DNA of 45,940 bases. Origin: Candidatus Rifleibacteriota bacterium (lineage in GTDB: Bacteria; Riflebacteria; Ozemobacteria; Ozemobacterales; Ozemobacteraceae). Below the pieces are notes generated by a model, which saw nothing but the letters and a program-made list of their open reading frames with translations, was not told the DNA's origin and did no database searches. How positions within the stretch are numbered: the stretch's first letter is position 1; every line of letters begins with the position of its first letter. Below are positions 40,624 to 45,940 of the stretch, one piece after another. The DNA is taken from assembly GCA_022704885.1 (NCBI GenBank), contig JAKJFO010000012.1, positions 1 through 45,940 on the forward strand, in the 5' to 3' direction. A program made the translations under genes and the position numbers.

Positions 40624-41583
40624 ATGAGCAGGGCTTTAATGATGCGATCACTTTTGCTGCTGCTGGTATTGTTGCAGATGGCGGCTGTTCCGCTGACTGC
40701 TGCAACCAGAGTTTTTCTCTGCTCGCGTCTCGAGTTCACTCCGGCCCTGCTCGACATGTTGAGGCGCTCGTTTGCCCGCACGCTGGGCATAAATGATACG
40801 ATAATCCTGCAGCCTCTTGAAAATACCGATAATCTCGCCCGCGATGCTTCCGGCAGTCTGATACTGATCGAGCATGGCATGGATTCATCCTTTCTGCCGG
40901 CCGGTTATACTGCTGTCAACACGCATATCGATCTAGTCTGGGTTCTGGTCGCAAACTTACGTACACCTGGCCTGCCGATCGAACGCCTGCTCGATGGCGA
41001 AAGCTTTATGGCGCTTCTCTATGAGCTCAAAAAGCAGGCGCCAGACCGATATCCGTGGTTCGAATCGTTGAATTCAAAGGTTACTCTGCGAAACTTTGAC
41101 GTTCTGTTCGCGGCCTCTGCCGGCCAGGAGACGGCCAGGAACCAGCCAATCGCCAGCGATTCAGCCAGGACTTTCTGGCAGGAACAGGATTCGATAGTCT
41201 ATCTCTATCGCGCTATCGAAGAACATCTGCTGAACCCATTTTCGATCGAAGCCGATCTTGGGCTGGCAATGAGCGTTTTCGAAGCGAATGATGCGATGTT
41301 TGTGTCGCAGTGGGTTCCTGCCGCATTTCTCGACGATGAACGTCTCTGTCGCGAAAACCTTGGCAAGGTCCGGCTGCTGCCTTTTCCGGTGCAGAATAAT
41401 CGTCGATACCCACGTATCAGGCTGTGCCTTTACAGTCAGGCGACCCGGTCGACCGTCCCGGCTGGCCCGGCCGTGCAGGTTTCGGATGACCGTTTCATCG
41501 ATCTCGATTATGCTGCCGACAAGGAATGGATCGAAAAAAAGTCGGCTGACCGGTATGATGCTCTGATCATAGGTGGGTTCTGA
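40624..41583 (+). CDS. Exported protein preceding the sensor kinase; possible ligand-binding partner
   Basis: I choose ATG 40624 (319 aa); the frame upstream overlaps the divergent deacetylase gene. Residues 1-29 form a signal peptide (LLLLLVLLQMAAVPLTAA). The mature part is alpha/beta (FLCSRLEFTPALLDMLRRSFARTLG; ESFMALLYELKKQAPDRYPWF; IVYLYRAIEEHLLNPFSIEADLGLAMSVFEANDAMFVSQW), which has the flavour of the extracytoplasmic solute-binding fold, but no signature was certain. Its stop overlaps the kinase start by one base (TGATG). A periplasmic sensor subunit for the kinase is inferred from this coupling. Confidence 0.72.
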   Translation: MSRALMMRSLLLLLVLLQMAAVPLTAATRVFLCSRLEFTPALLDMLRRSFARTLGINDTIILQPLENTDNLARDASGSLILIEHGMDSSFLPAGYTAVNTHIDLVWVLVANLRTPGLPIERLLDGESFMALLYELKKQAPDRYPWFESLNSKVTLRNFDVLFAASAGQETARNQPIASDSARTFWQEQDSIVYLYRAIEEHLLNPFSIEADLGLAMSVFEANDAMFVSQWVPAAFLDDERLCRENLGKVRLLPFPVQNNRRYPRIRLCLYSQATRSTVPAGPAVQVSDDRFIDLDYAADKEWIEKKSADRYDALIIGGF

Positions 41584-43703
41584 TGTATATTTCTTTGCGC
41601 ACCAAGGTTATTTCGCTGCTGTTCGTTCTGATCAGCAGTCTGGCCTTTATTTTCAACGAGAGCTCGACCGGTCTGATTCAGGAAAAAACTCGCGAGATTT
41701 TTCAGCAGCGTATCGAGCTGCTGCTGGCTTCAATCAGATCATATTGGGATTCCGAAAAGAATATGCTTCTCAACAACGCAATTCTTTACGCTGAGTCTGA
41801 GAAGATAATCAATTATTCTACCTATGGCCTCAACAACATGCTGCAGCGTGAAATGGAACGCCTGATTGCAAAGACCGGCTTTTATGATCTCGAAATGACA
41901 CTGGTCAATGGCCAGATCGTTTCGAGTAACCAGTATGCCAGCCGGCGGGCTCAGCCCCTGGATCTGCGCGATACGCGCCTGCACCTGTCGTGGATCACTC
42001 TGCAGTTTATCGACGACTCTCTGTATATGCGGGCTGAAGTGCCGGTGCATAAGCTTGGTGAATTTATCGGCCGGCTCGCACTTCGCCGTAAACTCGATGA
42101 TACCCGACTCAAACGCATGGCCCGCAATCTGCAGGCAGAGGTTTCGCTGGCGGTAAAAGAGAAGCTGGTTGCTTCATCGCTGGTCGAAGGCGGCCGTCAG
42201 GCGCTGGCCAACGAGCACTTTCTCAACAACGACCGCAAGGAAGATATCTTTAATCTTAAAATCGAAAATACCGTATTTTCGATCGGTCGCGTCATTCTCG
42301 AAAAAACGGTCGAAAGCGATCCGGTACTGATATATCTCGCGGTTTCGCAGGACAAAATGCTGTCTCTGCTGGAAGAGGCTCGTTCGCAGAATTTCAATCT
42401 GACCATCTGGGTACTTGTTGCGACACTTATTCTGTCGATCATTTTTTCGGAAAAGGTTCTTATTTCTAGAATCAGACAGATACGTGATGGCGCTAACATC
42501 ATTGCTGAAGGTGATCTGAGTTTTCAGATATCTTCGGTCAGCGGTGATGAGCTGGGTAATCTGGCGCGCTCGTTCAACCGTATGGCCAGCAATCTTAAAC
42601 AGAATCAGGATCGCCTGCAGCACTATATCGAGCGTATCGAAACTCTGGCCAATTACATTCAGAACATTCTCGGCAGCCTGCGCACAAGCGTCATAACCTG
42701 GAGCATGAGCGGGTATATCGAAACTGCCAACAATGCAGCAATGTTGGAGTTCAACGAATTCTTCAGTGAGCTCGAAGGCCTTTCTCTGCACCAGTTTGTG
42801 AAAAAGTTCAAGTCGCAGTCCCGCCGCGAACTGTTCAAAGCTCTGCGACATCTCGGCGATACCGGGGACTGGCAATTTGACATCGAGTTCGAACATGGCG
42901 AACATGCCAGTACCAAAGTTCTTCAAGGTAACTTTTCTCGGCTGCTCGATAACGACAAGAAGCCTTATGGTTTCATTCTTACCCTTAATAACATTACTCA
43001 GCGCAAAATCATTGAACAACAGCTTTACCATGCCGACAAGCTGAGTTCTCTCGGTCAGCTGGCCGCCAGCGTGGCCCATGAAATCAAGAATCCGCTGGCT
43101 TCGATCAAGACTCTCGGTCAGCTTTTACAGGAAGAGACGGAAAAGGACGACAGCAGGCGTGACTATATCGATGTCATTGTCAGTGAGGTCAACCGGCTTA
43201 ATGGAGTTGTCGAACAATTGCTGCGTTATGCGCGACCAGAAGGCTCGAGCTTCTGCGAAGTTGCCTTCGAAGAGGTCATCAAACCGGTTATCGCACTGGT
43301 TCATCATGAGTCAGATCGCCATCAGGTCGCTCTGGTTCCTCAGTATAATGACGATCTCAAGGTATATGTTGACCCGGAAAAGATCAAACAGGTATTCTTG
43401 AATCTGATATTCAATGGCATACAGTCGATGGACAGGGGAGGAAAAATCTTCATACGTGCATTCAGAGATCAGGACAGCCCATGGACAGTATTCGAAATTG
43501 AAGATACTGGTTGTGGCATGTCTGAAGAAGTCAGAAGACGGATTTTCGAGCCGTTTTATACCACCCGTCAGCGTGGCACCGGCCTTGGACTGGCAATAGT
43601 AAAAAAGATAGTAGATCTGCATGGTGGTAAGATCGAGGTCAGCAGTGAGGCTGGTCGAGGTACTAAATTCAAGTTCTACTTGCCGGGCCGGCAGGAAAGA
43701 TGA
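41583..43703 (+). CDS. Membrane sensor histidine kinase (Cache-like, HAMP, PAS, HisKA)
   Basis: The 706-aa kinase has TM1 at about 9-25, a periplasmic region of about 245 residues (dCache-like by size), and TM2 at about 272-290 (LTIWVLVATLILSIIF). HAMP is at about 291-345 (ISRIRQIRDGANIIAEGDLSFQI, DELGNLARSFNRM), and a PAS-type region runs to about 475. HisKA has SVAHEIKNPLASIK with phospho-acceptor His499. The ATPase has N-box NLIFNGIQSM (607-616), DTGCG (641-645), FEPFYTT and GTGLGLA. All key residues are intact. It pairs with the NtrC-type regulator 8 bp downstream, in the style of NtrB/ZraS-type kinases of sigma-54 pathways. Confidence 0.95.
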   Translation: MYISLRTKVISLLFVLISSLAFIFNESSTGLIQEKTREIFQQRIELLLASIRSYWDSEKNMLLNNAILYAESEKIINYSTYGLNNMLQREMERLIAKTGFYDLEMTLVNGQIVSSNQYASRRAQPLDLRDTRLHLSWITLQFIDDSLYMRAEVPVHKLGEFIGRLALRRKLDDTRLKRMARNLQAEVSLAVKEKLVASSLVEGGRQALANEHFLNNDRKEDIFNLKIENTVFSIGRVILEKTVESDPVLIYLAVSQDKMLSLLEEARSQNFNLTIWVLVATLILSIIFSEKVLISRIRQIRDGANIIAEGDLSFQISSVSGDELGNLARSFNRMASNLKQNQDRLQHYIERIETLANYIQNILGSLRTSVITWSMSGYIETANNAAMLEFNEFFSELEGLSLHQFVKKFKSQSRRELFKALRHLGDTGDWQFDIEFEHGEHASTKVLQGNFSRLLDNDKKPYGFILTLNNITQRKIIEQQLYHADKLSSLGQLAASVAHEIKNPLASIKTLGQLLQEETEKDDSRRDYIDVIVSEVNRLNGVVEQLLRYARPEGSSFCEVAFEEVIKPVIALVHHESDRHQVALVPQYNDDLKVYVDPEKIKQVFLNLIFNGIQSMDRGGKIFIRAFRDQDSPWTVFEIEDTGCGMSEEVRRRIFEPFYTTRQRGTGLGLAIVKKIVDLHGGKIEVSSEAGRGTKFKFYLPGRQER

Positions 43704-43710
43704 GGTAGAG

Positions 43711-45105
43711 ATGCTGTTTAAATCACATAATATTCTGATCGTCGATGACGAAAAATCTATACTGTTCAGTCTTAAGGCCGCTCTCAGCAAGGAGGGCTAT
43801 CAGGTCAAGTCGGCGGAAAACCCGTCAGAAGCACTCAAGTTTCTCGAACCTGGCGCCTTTCAGGTGATCATTTCCGATTACGACATGCCGGGAATGAGTG
43901 GCATGGACTTTTTGAAGCAGGTCAAACAGATCGACCCTGAGGCGGTATTCATTCTGATGACTGCATATGGCTCAGAGAAACTGGCGATCGAGGCAATGAA
44001 GGAAGGCGCCTACGATTATTTTTCCAAGCCTTTCGATATCGAAGAGATGCGGGTTATCGTCGCCAAGGCCTGCGAACGCTTCAGTCTTGCCTATGAGAAG
44101 AAGAGTCTCGAAGAGCGCTTTCTTGTCGAACCGCCAGCTGATCGCATCATTGGCGAATCACAGCCGACACGTCTGGTAAAGGAAAAAATCGAACAGGTCG
44201 CCAAAAGCGACATTACTGTGCTGATTCAGGGCGAATCCGGTACTGGCAAAGAGCTGGTCGCCGAAGCTCTGCAGCGCAAAAGTAATCGAGCCAGCGGGCC
44301 TTTTGTGACCCTCAACTGCGCAGCCTTGCCGGAGAATCTTATCGAAAGCGAACTTTTCGGATATGAGAAGGGTGCTTTTACCGGCGCAGTGGCGCGCAAA
44401 CGCGGCAAGTTCGAAGTGGCACACGGCGGCACGATTTTTCTCGACGAAATTGGCGATATGGCACTCAACACTCAGGCCAAGGTTCTGCGTGTGCTGCAGG
44501 AGCGCGAAGTTGAGCGCCTTGGCGGCAACAAGCCGATCAAGGTCGATGTGCGGATAATCGCGGCTACTCACAAGGATCTCAAGGAACTCATCGAAAAGCG
44601 ACAGTTCAGAGAAGACCTGTTTTATCGAATAAACGTCGTTAACATACAGCTGGCGCCACTGCGCGAGCGTACCGAAGACATTCCGCCACTGGTCGAACAT
44701 TTCGTTAAAATTGCCGGTGAAAAGTCGGGCAGAGAGCTTAAAGGCGTGACGCCAAAAGCGATGACGGCGCTGAAAAACTTCAAGTGGCCGGGCAATGTCA
44801 GGCAGTTGCAGAACATTATCGAAGGCGCATCGGTATTTACCCGCGGCAATATGATCGACATCGACAACCTGCCCGAAGAAATCAAACTCGGTTTTGCACC
44901 CGAAAGTTCGAGCGGCATGTTCGACTGGATCGCCGAACAGATAGATCAGGGCCGCACGCTTGACGAAATGGTCGCGCAGATCGAAAAAGAGATGATCAGC
45001 CGCACCCTGCGCCTCGCCGAGGGCAACCAGTCAAAAGCCGCCCAGATGCTGGGTATCAAGCGCGGCACCCTGCAATACAAACTAAAAACCTACGACCTCG
45101 GCTGA
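43711..45105 (+). CDS. NtrC-family sigma-54-dependent response regulator
   Basis: The ATG at 43711 after GAGGTAG gives 464 aa; the frame upstream is the kinase's end. The receiver has Asp12/Asp13, phospho-acceptor Asp56 (ISDYDMPGMSG), Thr in LMTAYG and Lys106 (YFSKPF). The AAA+ domain has Walker A GESGTGKE (174-181), the sigma-54 contact loop GAFTGA (221-226), Walker B IFLDEIGD, and the arginine motif region FREDLFYRINV. The C-terminal Fis-type helix-turn-helix (NQSKAAQMLGIKRGTLQYKL) binds enhancers. All parts needed for activating sigma-54 RNA polymerase are present. I saw no convincing -24/-12 element in the window, so the targets are unknown. Confidence 0.95.
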   Translation: MLFKSHNILIVDDEKSILFSLKAALSKEGYQVKSAENPSEALKFLEPGAFQVIISDYDMPGMSGMDFLKQVKQIDPEAVFILMTAYGSEKLAIEAMKEGAYDYFSKPFDIEEMRVIVAKACERFSLAYEKKSLEERFLVEPPADRIIGESQPTRLVKEKIEQVAKSDITVLIQGESGTGKELVAEALQRKSNRASGPFVTLNCAALPENLIESELFGYEKGAFTGAVARKRGKFEVAHGGTIFLDEIGDMALNTQAKVLRVLQEREVERLGGNKPIKVDVRIIAATHKDLKELIEKRQFREDLFYRINVVNIQLAPLRERTEDIPPLVEHFVKIAGEKSGRELKGVTPKAMTALKNFKWPGNVRQLQNIIEGASVFTRGNMIDIDNLPEEIKLGFAPESSSGMFDWIAEQIDQGRTLDEMVAQIEKEMISRTLRLAEGNQSKAAQMLGIKRGTLQYKLKTYDLG

Positions 45106-45110
45106 AGAAT

Positions 45111-45137
45111 CTCGCACAAAGCCACAAAGACACTAAG
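45111..45137 (+). repeat. Left inverted repeat of the GxxExxY cassette
   Basis: This 27-bp arm (with cacaaagccacaaagacact) is inverted relative to 45526-45552, matching at 24 of 27 positions. It starts 6 bp after the NtrC stop codon and ends directly before the ATG at 45138. Each arm carries two CTTTGTG units on the inner/outer strand. Confidence 0.8.
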
Positions 45138-45517
45138 ATGAACGAGAATGAGATCAGTAGGATAGTAGTTGATTGTGCTCTGAACATACACAAAGAGCTT
45201 GGTCCGGGTTTGCTTGAAAGCGTGTATGAGTTGCTGCTGACGCATGAGCTTGAATCTTGTGGTTTAAAAGTAGCCCGTCAGGTTCCAGTTAAGATTTCCT
45301 ATAAGGGTATTTGTTTTGACAAGGCTTTAGAATTGACGTGCTGGTTGAAGATAAGGTTATTCTTGAGCTCAAATCTGTAGAATCTACCTCAAAAGCTCAT
45401 AAGAAACAGGTGTTAACTTATCTCAAGCTGACTGGTCTGAAGTTGGGATTGTTGCTAAATTTCGGAGAAGCACTTATGAAGGATGGCATTACCAGACTTA
45501 TCAACGGCCAGCTTTAG
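45138..45517 (+). pseudogene. GxxExxY protein gene, frameshifted
   Basis: The first frame (ATG 45138) encodes IVVDCALNIHKELGPGLLESVYELLLTHEL, the GxxExxY motif of this small family, but ends at 45380 with a foreign tail. The family's second half, FRIDVLVEDKVILELKS, TYLKLTGLKLGLLLNFGE and DGITRLING, is encoded in another frame up to the TAG at 45517. The break maps to about 45321-45325, where GACAAGGCTTTAG would read in frame with one more G (DKGFRID). The repaired product would have 126 aa, normal for the family. The function of GxxExxY proteins is unclear; they recall a nuclease-like fold (PD-(D/E)xK), with DVLV and ELK. The base composition is more AT-rich than its neighbours, suggesting transfer. 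A sequencing error could also explain the break. Confidence 0.87.
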
Positions 45518-45525
45518 TGGCTTTT

Positions 45526-45552
45526 CTTTGTGTCTTTGTGCCTTAGTGCGAG
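45526..45552 (-). repeat. Right inverted repeat of the GxxExxY cassette
   Basis: This is the second arm, beginning 8 bp after the GxxExxY stop and ending 6 bp before the stop of the minus-strand gene at 45559. With the left arm it frames the whole cassette (45111-45552) exactly between two gene stops. CTTTGTG appears twice in tandem-like fashion inside the arm. Confidence 0.8.
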
Positions 45553-45558
45553 GTATTC

Positions 45559-45940
45559 TTATTGACTGATGCTGGAGCTGGCGATCTGTTCGCTGGAATA
45601 ATAGATGATCCAGGTTTTGAAATTGCCGACCGAGGGTGTGGCGTCGATGGTCACTTCGAGGTCGCCCCAGTTGCCCTGGTTGTATTCGACCAGACTGCAG
45701 CCGTAACCTTTTATCGACAGCGAACGGCTGGTTACCGGGTTTTCTCCCATCGGTGTGCCGCGCAGGCCCTCGATGCCTGAAACTCCGCCGCGCAGGTTGA
45801 TATTTTTAAACTGATGCAGGGTTTTGTTGTAATTGGCGAAACCGTCGATCAGGCCAAGGTTGTCGCAGTAAAGAGCCTTGCCGAAATTGTGAAAAAAGTC
45901 GGCAAAGCTGATGCCGTAGGCGAATACTATATTGTTGTAG
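45559..45940 (-). CDS. 3' end of an unidentified gene
   Basis: On the minus strand a frame is open from the right window edge to the TAA at 45559-45561, giving about 127 residues. An internal ATG at 45750 is not needed as start because the coding frame continues upstream. The visible sequence (YGISFADFFHNFGKALYC, NLRGGVSGIEGLRGTPMGENPVTSRSLSIKGYGCSLVEYNQGNWGDLEV, WIIYYSSEQIAS) has GYGCSLVEY and strand-rich patterns, like the C-terminal part of the large PilX-like or other exported proteins here. I do not recognise the family. Confidence 0.65.
   Translation of the reverse strand, partial: YNNIVFAYGISFADFFHNFGKALYCDNLGLIDGFANYNKTLHQFKNINLRGGVSGIEGLRGTPMGENPVTSRSLSIKGYGCSLVEYNQGNWGDLEVTIDATPSVGNFKTWIIYYSSEQIASSSISQ

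Noticed and set aside
42174..43079. 301-aa minus-strand ORF opposite the histidine kinase
   Set aside because: Antisense to HAMP and HisKA motifs; no start signals or family resemblance.
1..45940. tRNA, rRNA, CRISPR array, integrase or transposase
   Set aside because: None was recognised on either strand by reading the sequence; small non-coding RNAs cannot be excluded without covariance searches.

Overview
The window looks like chromosomal DNA of a Gram-negative-type (diderm) bacterium. It encodes a tripartite RND/TolC efflux pump, many exported proteins and lipoproteins, a flagellin and type IV pilin-like proteins. No rRNA, tRNA, CRISPR array, phage or plasmid genes were seen. The abundance of divergent pseudopilins, a pilin-type globular domain with a CYANQ...GAIEMYNMDN signature, and large TPR/HEAT proteins recall Candidatus Riflebacteria and similar deep-branching groups. 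That placement is an impression, not a demonstrated assignment.

Layout. 1-441: 3' end of a SAM methyltransferase. 446-6987 (minus): efflux operon MFP-RND-TolC, followed by a membrane-anchored protein carrying a pilin-like globular domain. 7240-8793 (plus): lytic transglycosylase and a small exported protein. 8883-11447 (plus): HrpB helicase. 11433-16991 (minus): pilin cluster A, three prepilin-like proteins, then a FecR-type lipoprotein and a CHASE2-class III nucleotide cyclase. 17084-19694 (minus): a secreted HEMTH metallopeptidase homologue and a two-domain paralogue that has lost the zinc motif in both copies. 19774-22892 (minus): pilin cluster B. 22997-23473 (plus): small exported protein. 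23491-24698 (minus): short flagellin and a STAS protein. 24756-30869 (minus): five-gene operon of lipoprotein, TPR/TerB-like, YbjN-like, exported and HEAT-repeat membrane proteins. 30979-31920 (minus): class II fructose-bisphosphate aldolase. 32130-39350 (plus): TPR membrane protein, 752-aa exoprotein, pilin cluster C and a GAF-class III cyclase. 39432-40484 (minus): polysaccharide deacetylase. 40624-45105 (plus): exported protein, sensor kinase and NtrC-type sigma-54 activator. 45111-45552: a GxxExxY cassette flanked by inverted repeats and frameshifted. 45559-end (minus): 3' end of an unidentified gene.

How it may fit together. Three separate trios of tip-type pseudopilins lie within about 24 kb. 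Each has one GspK/PilX-like subunit without Glu5 and two Glu5-containing GspI/J- or PilV/W-like subunits. Two of the trios end in a class III cyclase, and large exported proteins lie beside them. No pilus ATPase, platform protein, secretin or prepilin peptidase is present, so core machinery must be elsewhere. The inference is a set of alternative pilus or secretion tips, each with its own surface or cargo protein and, in two cases, a cyclic-nucleotide output. Several minus-strand genes (703-aa pilin, STAS protein, lipoprotein, perhaps the deacetylase) have a sigma-70-like promoter whose expected start point falls on or next to the ATG, which suggests leaderless mRNAs.
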